From Callaeas wilsoni (Eukaryota; Chordata; Aves; Passeriformes; Callaeidae): a DNA stretch of 64,000 nucleotides. The stretch covers positions 735-64,734 of the forward strand of contig VWPU01004219.1 in NCBI GenBank assembly GCA_013398955.1. The letters are read 5' to 3'. Positions 12,375-23,640 of the stretch are shown in pieces. Position numbers and translations under genes: made by a program. Under the pieces are notes generated by a model that worked only from the letters and a program-made list of their open reading frames with translations, had not been told where the DNA came from and did no database searches. Position 1 is the first letter of the stretch. Each line of letters begins with the position of its first letter.

Positions 12375-13296
12375 CTGGGCCAGTTGAAGGAGGGGTGCAG
12401 GGAGGGAGAGAGAAACACAAATGAGATTCAGAGGCAGTGGGAGATGCGCAGCACGCGGCGGGCTCCCACCCACAGGCTCCCGCAGCACACATGGGCCAGA
12501 GCCAGGGAAAAGCCCTTACCCTGGCTGCACACACAGAAGTTACAAATCACTTTCTTTTTCCCTAATAAGCTGTCTCCTCCTGCTCCTGTTTGGCAGCTCG
12601 AGAACCACGGGAAGCAGCTGAGAGCTTGGGGGTTGCTGTCCTGAGCTTGGGGTCAGAGCCCCACAGATGCAGCAGGACACAGCACCACGAGTAGCACTGA
12701 CCCCTCATTCCCTTCCCAAGCCCCACCTATGCTGGCAGTGAGGCAGGACACCACGAACCCACCTCCCACATTCAGCTCCAGCAGTTCCACTTCGCTGGCC
12801 CAGCAGGGGCAGGAGCAGCAGCAAAACTGCAACCTTTTTTTCTATCTTTACTCATTTACTCACACTCCCCCCATTTCGGGCAAACTCCCCAGTTTGGAGG
12901 GAAAACTTCCTCTGTGTGTGTGAGTGCTGCAAGGATCACCACAGGCTGGAAAACTTAATTAGTGGGTTTAGTCTATCTGCAGCAAAATAAGGCTCTACAG
13001 AGAGCTGAAAAGCCTGGCAAACGGCCAAGACTCGCTAAAAATTTAATTTGATTTTAGCAGGCATGAAGCGTTTGTAAAATTCAGAAAATCCTTTCTAAAC
13101 TCTCCAGCTACTTGATCTTTCTGATCACTCAGTTTAGGGCAAAAGAGGAAAACCCACAGTGCTTGTGTGCTAATTGAACTCCCGAGCTTTCATCCTGCAA
13201 AGCAGCCTGGCAGGCACAGGGAGCTTCTGCACAGCCGGTGGGCGCGGGCACCGTCCCTGCTCTGCCAGGTGCAGTGGCCACGCATCACAGCTGTCA

Positions 13297-13866
<570 letters not shown>

Positions 13867-15747
13867 TCAAACGCTACGGTGGAACCGCACCGTGCCTTGA
13901 GGAGCAGCCTGCACATTTGATTTAGTAAGAAGGTCTATTACCACTCTCTTGGTCCGACTGGAGATGAAAGAGACACAAGGGAAAGGGATTAGGGCCCTGC
14001 AAACCTCAGCCAGGGCTCAGCTGTGGTGGCACAGCGACAGTGGCACAGCAGCAGCAGCGGTGACGGCGGTGCTGAGGGCAGGCCATGCTGTGCGACAGCC
14101 CCGCACCACAGAGGGGGATCCCATCAAGCACCTCATCAGCACCACCAGAAGCTCTCGGTGCCAGTGACGGGACTGGCACGCACACACACGGTCCCGTCAC
14201 CACAGGAACACCCACACGCTTCGCCCCAGAGCAGCCTTTCCCACTGTGCTGGCACTGGGAAAGTGAGGAAGGGTCAGCACTGGCTGAAACACCCAAAAAC
14301 GAGCGTTCAGCCTCGGAGGAGCATCCGCTGCTGGCAGTGAGTGCCAGGGCCCTGGAGCAGAACAAGGGTGACTGAGAGCTAGCTCAGACACACATGCTTG
14401 TGTGCACTCGTGTGCTCTGAGTCCTGCCTGGCTTGTCTCTGTTCCAGGGAATTGCTGAAGCCATGGCAGGTCCCATGGCAGCGGAGCCATGCTCTGCACA
14501 TTCAGTGGCATCCTGGTGTCCCTCCCACGGGGTGACACACCAGATCCACTCCAGGCCAGGCTCCCAAATATCTACTGAGCTAGAGGCTGCAAAGCACTTA
14601 TACATGTAACCAAACCAGGACCTGAAGGGTTTAAGCATCCACTTGACCTCCTCCCTACACTTCAGGCCCGCTCAGTCTGATCCTCACATTTCTCCATGAA
14701 CCAGACTGAAAATCCAAAGTGAGCCTTTACAAAGGTCTTGGGAAGAGGAGGAGGAAGAACCCAGCGCTGCATGGGGAAGGGTGAGAACCAAAATGCAGAG
14801 GAAAAAAGAAAGAACATGGACACTCAGCAGCAGGGCAACTGGGGAATACCATCAGTCCACGTGACTTGCTGAGACACCCATGAGGAACTTGGGGTTTTTC
14901 TGAAGAACAAGCCCCCAAACCAGAGCCATTGCCACAGCGCTGTGGGAGCAGGGGAAGGAACCCTCGCAACTGAGGCGTTAGAACAACACCACGACTCCCA
15001 GCGCTGCGAACGCCCACCCCGACGGAGCCAGCGCTACCCACGGGGTGCCCTGGGCAACGCGGCCCTGGAGCGACCGACACCGCAGCCGCCTGGCACAGAG
15101 ACCCCATCCCTGCCCTGGCTGCAATGGCCCCGGGGAGGACTCCTGTGCTCTTTCCCTGTCACTGACCCTATCCGCTCCCAAGCCATGCCCACAGCCCTCC
15201 CAGCACTTGCTCCAGCAGGAGCTGCTGCCTTGGAAAGAAAAAAAAAAAAAGAACAGCAATTAGTGTGCGGGATGCACGAGGCCGGGGCGGGGGCTGGGAT
15301 GGAGCAGAGCGCCGTAGCACCCCTTCCCACAGCACCCATTCCCGCAGCACCCGTGGTGCTCTGGCACCAGCCCAGCACCCCTCACTGCTGCTGCCCACGG
15401 GCGAGAGCAGCACTGCGCATCGTGGGGGACTCGGCAGCAGCTCGGGATGAGGGGTCACACTCCGGTCCACCCACCAGCCTGCTTCCCCCGCCGGGAAGTT
15501 TGGGCAGGATCAGGATTTACTTGTGAGAGGACAAGCCGCTGCCCTGACCCTTGTCCCTGGTGCATCAGCCCTGGCTGCCGTCTCCCCGTGCCCGTGAGGG
15601 TGAGCGGAGCAGCCCCAGCGCCCAGCCCTGCGCCCAGCCCGGCGTGCCCACCCCGCTCACCCGCCTCTACATACGTACCATGGAAAGGCTGCCATAAGCT
15701 TTGGGGTGGGGGGGCTTGCAAACTTCCCAGATTTTGGTTTTTAAATA

Positions 15748-15888
15748 GGAAAAAAAAAAAAAACCCAAAAAAAACCAAACCAAACCCCACCAAACAAAGC
15801 AAAGCCAAAAAAAAAAAAAAAACCACCAGAAAAAAACCAACACAAACCCAGCCAAGCAACGCAAAGCCAAAAATAAAACAAAAAGCAG
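15748..15888. repeat. A-rich low-complexity tract with a 62-bp duplicated core
   Basis: On the plus strand it is A-rich with C and G at intervals; as transcribed from the minus strand it is T-rich. Two diverged copies of a core containing ACC-AAAC and GCAAAGCC sit 62 bp apart (GCAAAGCC at 15799-15806 and 15861-15868). It lies about 100-240 bases inside the first intron of the C17orf113-type gene. Confidence 0.8.
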
Positions 15889-15899
15889 CGGGGTGTTTG

Positions 15900-16190
15900 G
15901 GAGGCGGCACCACCCCCCCGCCCCGCGGCCCCCGCGGCCCCGAGCGCGGCGGCTGCGGGAACAAAGCCTGCGGCGGCCGCCCGCGCTCACGGGAGCCCGG
16001 GAGCAGCCATCTTGCTGCGAGGACTGTCTGGCTCACGGATGCTCCCGGCAGCCCACGGCGGCAGTGGCCACTAGCGGTGGCCGGGATGGGGAAGGCCGCG
16101 TGGCCGTGGCGGCTGGGCCACGGGCTCCGGCCCCTGGGGAGGGGAGCGCGCGGGGCCGTGCCCCGTGCCTGCCGCATGCTCACCTGCCGG
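15900..16190 (-). promoter_or_regulatory. C17orf113: CpG island with YY1-like element, promoter of the C17orf113-type gene
   Basis: A short, dense CpG island lies about 2.1 kb upstream of the first main coding exon. At about 16002-16013 the minus strand reads AAGATGGCTGC, close to the YY1 element AAGATGGCGGC that often lies just downstream of start sites in TATA-less promoters, and in the matching orientation. The ATG within this element is the possible upstream start codon. This is an independent promoter inside the ZNF385C intron. Confidence 0.5.
15991..16100 (-). other. C17orf113: Probable first exon of the C17orf113-type gene
   Basis: On the minus strand this CpG-rich stretch ends at a GTGAGC donor beginning at 15990. 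Its last 20 bases start with an ATG in strong context (A at -3, G at +4) and are open to the donor. After splicing to 13858 they add MAAPGLPHSS directly in frame ahead of MVPPGKK. So the exon may be coding, or a 5' leader with leaky in-frame initiation. The upper boundary (about 16100) is a guess, as no start site can be read directly. The link to the exon at 13330-13858 is inferred from position, donor quality and frame. Confidence 0.5.
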
Positions 16191-19100
16191 GAGCCCTTCC
16201 CCCAGGGTGCAAGGAGCGATGGGCATCAGGTGCCCCTCACCCTGGGTCTCTTAGCCGAGAGCTGGGCACCGAGAGCTGGGCCAGAGCAGGTGGGTGAGCT
16301 GCGGGAGCGTTTGCAGCCAGCCAGGACGGGTGTCTCCGGTTTTCGGCAGAGCCTGGACCCAAGTGCCCCGCAAGCAGCCGTGGGCAGAGCAGCCCTTAGC
16401 TATGGACACGGAGTTCGGGCAGGATCCAAGTCCAAGCCCTTTAGGGAACGCCACAAGGTGTTCCTGCTTACCTGCACTCCTGGTCCATAGCTGCAGGGCT
16501 GGGGCTGAAACCCCCTTGCCCCAGGGCTCCCTAACGAGCAGAGTGGCTCCTCACATCCTAAACGTGCTAAAACTTTCTTTTAGCAATAAATGCAGATTAA
16601 ATTTAGAGACTCTCGACTACTTCCAGAAAGAAGATTCTGCACCACCTTTGCTTTCCACAAACAAGGCTCCTGAGAGCACTGAAATCCCAAGGGACACTAA
16701 TGTCCTGTGGGACTCCCGATGGGAAGCCGGGTCTTTGTTCCCCAGCACATACCCCGTACCTGGGAGCTGAATGATGTTCCCACCCAGACTCGCCCTTCTC
16801 CCGGTGCGGAGTTGGGCCGTGAGGAGGGATGTGGCCCACTGGAATGTGCCTGGATTAGGAGCTGCATTGTACCTGGCTCCGGCTGGCTCTGCACCAGGGG
16901 GGTCGGGCAGCCCCCGGTGAATTCCTCTCTTTAGGTTCCTCCACATATCCCGGGGCAAGAGGCTCTTCCTGCTTTGGGGACATTCTTGCCGAGCCACCTC
17001 AGCCCAGGGTTAATGAGAGCAGGAGGTGGTGAAACCAGAGCCGGCTCCTGGGGTGAAAACGCGCCCGATTTATTCTTGTGCTAATGCCTCGAGAAACGAG
17101 GATTGAGCCTTTTTAATGAGTTTTTAGGCAGAAGCCTGCCGCATCCCCATGTCCCATCCCCTGGTTCCCAGCATCCAGACCAGCATGGCAAAGGTCAGCG
17201 ACCCCAAATTAGCAGTGGCTGGGACCAACTCCACTTCCCATGGGGACCCCTCCACTGAGCCCCTGCACTGGGATCCACGGGAAAGACCAGTGGACTCCAG
17301 ACGAGAACACGCTTGCTCTGCCTGCTCCATGCAAGGGGCAAGGCTGAAACTCCTGATCCCTTCTGCCCTGCACACCCATTCCTGCTGGAAACGTCGAGCT
17401 TTAACGCAAATTTTGGGCAGCATTTGCAGGCTATCCCTGACCCTGCCGAGCACCCTGCCCTCACATAGCTGCTGGATGTCAGACGTCCTTCCTAAAGGAA
17501 CTGGAGTGGAAATACTCCTGTTTACCTCTGTGCAGCAGCAGCCGCCTTGGCTCGAGCCAATTGTTGCTATTTTTCCCGACTGTGCCGTGCCCGAGGAGCT
17601 GGGTGGTCAGGTGCCGCGGCACATCCATCATCCACGCAGCACGAGGGCGGCGGCAGCCATGAGCCACAGTTTCCATCTGAGTCCCAGTTTCCACTGGCAT
17701 CCCACACCTCCGGCAGCCAGAGCAGACCCCAGGCACACAGCTCCCGCTGGGATGCTCCGGGCCGATCCCTGGCACCCCTTCCAGCACTCCAGCCCCACAT
17801 CCATGGATGGGTTCCCTGAGGGTTTCTTACTTCATCTATACGAAGCCGAACAGAAGAAACCAAACCCAGCCACATTACCCCAAAAAATTTTAAATCCCCG
17901 AGTCCAAAGATATTTATGAGATTTTGTTTCCATCCCTGCTCTAAGCCAGTCAGGCTCTGGGAAATGACGCACACTCTTCCCGCAGGGAAGCGGAGGTGCT
18001 GGTGTTCCCAAAGCTGCTGACCCCAGGGAGCCCCATCCCTGCGCAGCCCCCAGTTCTCCTGCCCACCCACCTTGCTGTGCCTGGCTCCACCAGCCCTCTC
18101 AGCCCTGGCCATCGCAGGGCATGGGGTAGGAAAGACCCAGCACCCTGCAGGTCCCTGCTCACCCTCTGCACCCAAAACCCCAGCTGTGACAGCCCCCAAA
18201 ATGTACTGGGAGCATGCAGGGGAGGGAGGACTCATGGGAGCTGCCCGGCTGCATCCCTCGCACCCGAAGGAGGTGACAGCTCAGTTCAATCTCTGCCGTG
18301 TGTGGCAGGGGGGAGGCTGCGAGGAGCCGCTGTCTCATGTGGGAGAGAGCACCCGGCACCATGTCAGCTCAGCCAAATTAAAAATACTCCTGCAGCCCCC
18401 GGGCTGGTGCCTGGACGGGCGGATCTGGCAAGGACATGGCCTGCAGGATCTGCAGAGACTGGAAGGAACACGGGGAGGAGAAGGTGTTCCCACGCAAAGA
18501 AGAGGATGTGGCACACACTGGGCGGCCCCAGTATTTCCCAGCTCTGTCCCAGCTCTCCTGCACAACTCATGGTACTTAGGAGGCTGCTCCTCCTCTGCTG
18601 GGGTGGCCCTTCCAGCACCACTGTGGACACAAAGACTGGCTCCAGCACGCTCAGGTCCTTGTGGAGGGGCCTGGATGGGCAGGGGGCCACAGACAGGGAA
18701 CCATGGGGTGCTACTGGAGAAGAAGCCTCCCAACTTGCTGACTTGGGACCCCCACACACACCCCACAGCCACTGCCAGCTTGCAGGATGCAGCCTCATGC
18801 CTCCCTCCCCTGCACAGCCTTGTCACAACCTTCAGCTGCGTGACTGCAGCTGGCAGGGAACAAGCCTTGAAATAAACTCAGATGACATTCCTGCAAACTC
18901 TGGACATGGCCACAACAAGATTACTGAGCTGGGCTGGGGAGCGGGGGGGAGCATGCTCATCTCTCCCTGCCGGCGACCCCAGCTCCAGGCTGAGGCTCCT
19001 CTGAGCAGCAGCTGAGAAGGGCAAAGCCCTTTTGTCAAGCAGAAGCAGGGACAGGGTGATCTCCCTCCCTGGGCTTCCTCCAGTCCATGCACCTGGTCCT

Positions 19101-21689
19101 TGGGAGGCAGCTTGGCTGCATCTTGCTCCCCAGGAGCCACAGGGAACTTCACCCCACACCACTGATATCAAAAACAGCTGCTGAGGAGCAAAACTGGGTA
19201 TCAGTCTTGCTCTATTGAGCATCTTTTCCTCCCTTGTCCACAAGCATTGAGCCCTACTCCCTTTGGATTTTAATTCCCAACACTCCCCATCTGCCAGGTG
19301 GGGTCTGAAAAATCAGCGTTTAGGGATGCCTCCCCCAGCAGAGACCCTAATCAGCTCAGTGTCCCCTGTGTCACGGCCAGCACTGCTGCCAGGCTGGTGC
19401 AGCCCAGCCAAGACCCCACTGACCTCTGCCACAGGTACTGAGGGGCTCGGGAGGGATGTGAGCTCATCCTGACTGGAGGCAGCAGAAGGGAGGTGGCAAG
19501 CACTGAACCCTGATCTGGGCTCCACTGCCCACAGCCCTGCCCACCCCTCCCTGGGTGGTGGGGGAGAGGCCAGGGTCCTCCTGAGAGACGGAGGGCTCAG
19601 GAGTGCACCAGAGCCCTCAACCAGTTCTGCCTTTATTCTGGACACTGTTTAAATTGTAAAAATTGCAGCCAAGTCCAACTCATTACAGCCAAGGAACGGC
19701 TGACAGAAATGAAAAGGGAGAAAAGCTCCTCAGATTGATGCTTTCTCACCATTCCAGTGAAATAACCAATTTGGAACAAATTAGGGGCTCCCGTCTCCAC
19801 CAGCCTTTTGAATTGCCTCCAAGCCAACGCACATTTTTCATAGTGCAGTGTTTCTTCCATTAGCAGTGAAAATTAATGATTTCTATTATTGAAGCACCTG
19901 ATGGCAGGTGCCTCCCTCGCACAGCTGGGGCTGGGCTGGCACCGAGCCCCCGGAGAGCCAAGAAGACCCACGAGAAGACAGACAGGTTCAGAGAGGAGAA
20001 GTGACATGGCCAGGGCCACCTGGTAGGTCAGTGGCAGAGCCAGGCTCCAGCCAGTGGCCATCTCTGCTGGGCTCTTCCCTCTCAGCGGTGCCATGCCAGA
20101 CGTGCCAGAGCACCGCACACAGACCACCACGGTGACACCCAAACCACTGCACGTGACGGTGTCACAGCTGTGCCCAAAACCCCCCTAGCAGTGAAACCAC
20201 GTGGGCTTCAGCCAGTCCCAGCTTTGCTTGGGTAGGGGGAAAAGGGGAATTGCCCCAAGGGCACCCACCAACTCAGGAGGGCAAGTCCTGGGGGACCAAG
20301 AGGGCTTTCAAACCCCAATCCACTCACGTATTTCCCCTCCCAAGTCTTAGAGAGACCAAGGCCCTTTGCCTCCCCTCGCCAGCTCTCTTCTCCCTGAGCA
20401 CAGCTCCCCAAGAGCTAAAGCATGTAAACCCCCTGCAACCATGGCTGCCCCATGGCCAGGATGGTCATGCCCAGGGTTTGGAAGATGACACACATCTGTC
20501 ATTATTTTTTAATTAGATTTTTATTTCCTACCTCTAGTATTTCATTGTAATTTCCGCCACTCCTACCCAGGCCATGCTAATATAATCACTCTGGAGGAGA
20601 GTGGGAGCAGCCAGCCCACTCCTTCCAACATCCCGCTCAGGAAAGGCAAAAAAAAGCAATCTGCTAAATCCCCAGCCCCTGCAGTCATTACAAGTTCAGG
20701 GACATCAGGTGGGTGCTGAAACAAACCATCAAAGCCTCAGTGCCGCCAGCACCTGCCAGGAGCATCGGCACTGAGAAACTTCAAAAAAAAGTTCACATTT
20801 GCTCAAAATACTTGTTAGCAGTTCATTATTGCAGCAAGGTGAGGCATAATTAAAAATGGACTAAAGAGATCTGCGAATTATAGCCTCAGCTTGATGCTGG
20901 AGACGCAGTGATATTTTCTAGCCCACATCATCCTGGAGGTCAAGATTAGATGACAGCTTGGTCTAAAAATACTCTGAAGGGGAGGCTGAGGCTGTTGGAG
21001 GAGGTCAGAGCCCCCTGTCCCCCCCCAGGGTTGCTCAGGGTTGAAACCAGGGGACAGATGTGTCCCCCAGGACATTGCTTGGAGCAAGCCCCAGTAATAA
21101 AAACAACCGCTGCATTTACAAGGAAATCCAATCCAAAACAACCACAGGGAAAGCTTGGTCCCACCATCTGCCAAAGGAGCCCCAAAGCCAAACCCAGGAG
21201 CTCAGTGGGGCCAGGCTCCCCACACCGTCACCCCCACAGCTCCCGAGAGGGCTGGCATCATCGTGAAAGCATTATGCGACCACCACGTTCTTCCACCTGG
21301 AGCAATGCGGTCCTGGCATGGGGATCATCAGTGAGCCCAAGACACTGTGGGGTCAAAATTGAAGCTTTAGTGGCTATTCAGTGTTTCCTCCATATCTGAG
21401 GCCACAAAGTGAAAAGCAAGCTCTGGGGTTGGATTTTTGTCTTTTTAGCCTGCTTCGCCTGACAAGTATTCCAGATAAATATCCCAAGTAGTGTTACACG
21501 TTCCAGAGAGACAGGGAAAGATATTTCAGAGAAAAGACTGTGTTTCAAGCAATTAGAAAAATTAAATTGATCCATGGGAGACAGCTGGGCCCAGCTTGAT
21601 CCGTGGGAGACAGGCACCCCAACATGGTCCTGACTGATGTGCCAGGCTAACAACATCCGTGTTCCTGGCCTGGCTGCCCTCGGGCAGCC

Positions 21690-22090
21690 ACAGGCGCCCA
21701 CAAGCACACGCCAGCCAGACGTTACCGGAGGAAAGAGAGCGTGTGGCAGCCTGCAGACGTGCCCGCGCCTACACGGATGCGCACAGCACACGCACACGGA
21801 CGCGCGCGGAGAGAAGCGGCTCCGCTGCCCGCAAGGACGCGCCGGACCCATCGCTGCCAGCAGCCAGGGGCCACGCTCCCTCCCCAGCGCCTGCCGCGAA
21901 GTTAATGCTGATAATAACAAAACCACTAAAATTACCAGCCCCGAATCCACATGAAACGGGTCCAAGAACAGCGTCACGTTCTGTTTGCTGCCGCTGCTCC
22001 GCTTCTCGAGTCCGCGCCGGCCAAGCCTGGCCACGGAGCTCCACCACCAGCCACCTGGCCACCCTCACCGGTCACCCTCGCAAGGACACT
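21690..22090. promoter_or_regulatory. CpG-rich stretch in ZNF385C intron, unassigned
   Basis: CpG density rises clearly here (many CGCG and ACGC steps), about 0.8 kb from the larger island at 22860-23640. No first exon or core promoter motif is convincing. It may be a shore or part of the same regulatory domain. Confidence 0.3.
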
Positions 22091-22720
22091 GCCGGTCGCT
22101 CTCCCCCAGCCTCATTTCACACAAAAAGCAGCGAACATTTGCGTCGCAGGTGCAGCAGAAACACAAGTTGGAGCTGACACCCAGACAAAGAGCAAGGGCA
22201 AAATCCAGCCCCGTCAGCACACAACCTTTTCCCTCCTCTTTTTGCAGCCCTGGGAAAAATCAATAAGATGCAGTGAGTCAAACTCAGCTTGAATCCCGTA
22301 AGTAATTAGGATTAGCAGGCTGGGAGCTGAGGGAACAGGCTGCCTATGTGCTGAGCGGGGAGGGACCATTTTGTGGGTGTAGGGTACAGCCTCAGCTGAT
22401 GCAAATAACACGAGCAGCTCTTTAACGGGGTTTTCAGGCAGAACGGCAATAAGGAATGGGAACGACACGATTTGCTTAGAAACAAGAAAATTTCATGAAG
22501 ATAATTTAGGGTGCCAAGCCCTGATGGGAACAGGATGGGGACCCCACAGGTGAATCAATACTGGAGTTTGATGGCCAGCCCGTTCCCAGCCCCTCACTCT
22601 GAGCCCGGAGTCCTTGGGTATCGCTTATTACTGGGGTATTTCCCAGCAGTAAATAACCCACCTCAATGTTTCACTATTTAGAGTTAAGTTTGTGGCCAAA
22701 ATCGCAAAGTGGAGAAGAGA

Positions 22721-22744
22721 CACCCCCCCCCACACACACACACA
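22721..22744. repeat. Short C-run and (CA)n microsatellite
   Basis: CACCCCCCCCC followed by about seven CA units, at the edge of the CpG island at 22860-23640. Confidence 0.85.
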
Positions 22745-22859
22745 GAGCTACCGGCAAAATAAGAACCAATTCGGTGTGTTTCTGTCCATAAAGAACAGCT
22801 CGGACACTGAAAAGTGCCCTTTCCTCCAGATGAAGGAACGCGGCAGAAGACGAGAGTGC

Positions 22860-23640
22860 TCAAGCCGCGGCCGTGCAGGGACGAGTAGCCCCGGGACAGC
22901 GGCGAGGCGATGCCTCGGTCCCCCTCCCCGCGAACCCCACCGGCCCCAGCGACCCCTGCCCGCCCCCCAAGCTCCGTGGCTGCCCCAGTCCCGCTGCACC
23001 CCCGAGCAGCGGCTCCGCCAGCGGCGAGCCGGGGGATGAAGGAGCGATGGAGGGGAGAGAGATGGAGGGCGACGGGGAGAAATGAGGCTGCGGGAAAGTT
23101 GCGTTTCACCCACCTAGAAGCATTTTGGATGCGGCTGCGTCGCCTCCGCGCTGCTGGTGCCTCCCGTTCGCCGGGCAGAGCTGCGGGCAGGGCCGGGCGG
23201 GCGCACCCCCGCTCCCGCCGCCCCGCTCGCTGCCGCCCCTCGCCCCGCGTCCGGCCCCGCCTCGGCCCCGCAGGAGCGCGGGGGGAGAAGCTGCCGGAGG
23301 TGCCGAGGATCAGCGTGGAAATGGGCGGGGGGACCGAGCACAGCCTCCTCTCACAGCCGCCCCCGTGCCGGGGCTGCCCGAGCCCCGAAACTTGGGGCGA
23401 GGGGAGGGAACCCTCAACGGCTCTGCTGCACCTGCGGGGCTCTCTCCGAGAGTCCCCTAAGGTGACTGCTTTGGGGTGACACGTGCCGAAATGCCCCCGT
23501 GGGTCTCCACCGCGGGGTTTGCGAGGGGAGGGGAGACTCAGCGGCAGCCGCCCACCCCGACCCCCGGGAAAGGCTCCCCGGCAGCAGGGACCGCGTGTCC
23601 CTGCCCGGTGACCGCGGCCGAGGGTCCCCGCTCCGGTCAG
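22860..23640 (-). promoter_or_regulatory. ZNF385C: CpG island, probable alternative ZNF385C promoter
   Basis: A compact, dense CpG island with many CCGCCC/GGGCGG-type boxes lies inside the large ZNF385C intron. It contains the phase-compatible alternative first exon at 23114-23123. On the minus strand the island is mostly upstream of that ATG, as expected for a promoter and 5' leader. It could also start a non-coding transcript. A CA/C-rich microsatellite at 22721-22744 sits just beyond its left edge. Confidence 0.55.
23114..23123 (-). CDS. ZNF385C: ZNF385C alternative first coding exon, short isoform (inferred)
   Basis: In a second CpG island the minus strand reads ATG-CTT-CTA-G followed by a GTGGGTG donor beginning at 23113, with an A at -3 of the ATG. 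Spliced to the exon at 6088-5946, the leftover G completes a glycine codon, giving [20 protein letters not shown]385A is known to begin with a very similar short M-I-L-G leader before the same proline-rich linker. This would be a shorter protein lacking zinc finger 1. Evidence is CpG context, donor, phase and resemblance to the paralogue. Ten coding bases alone are weak, so confidence is moderate. Confidence 0.55.

Noticed and set aside
15447..16490. 347-codon plus-strand open frame
   Set aside because: It runs through the A-rich tract (poly-lysine/asparagine) and the CpG island, antisense to the first exon of the nested gene.
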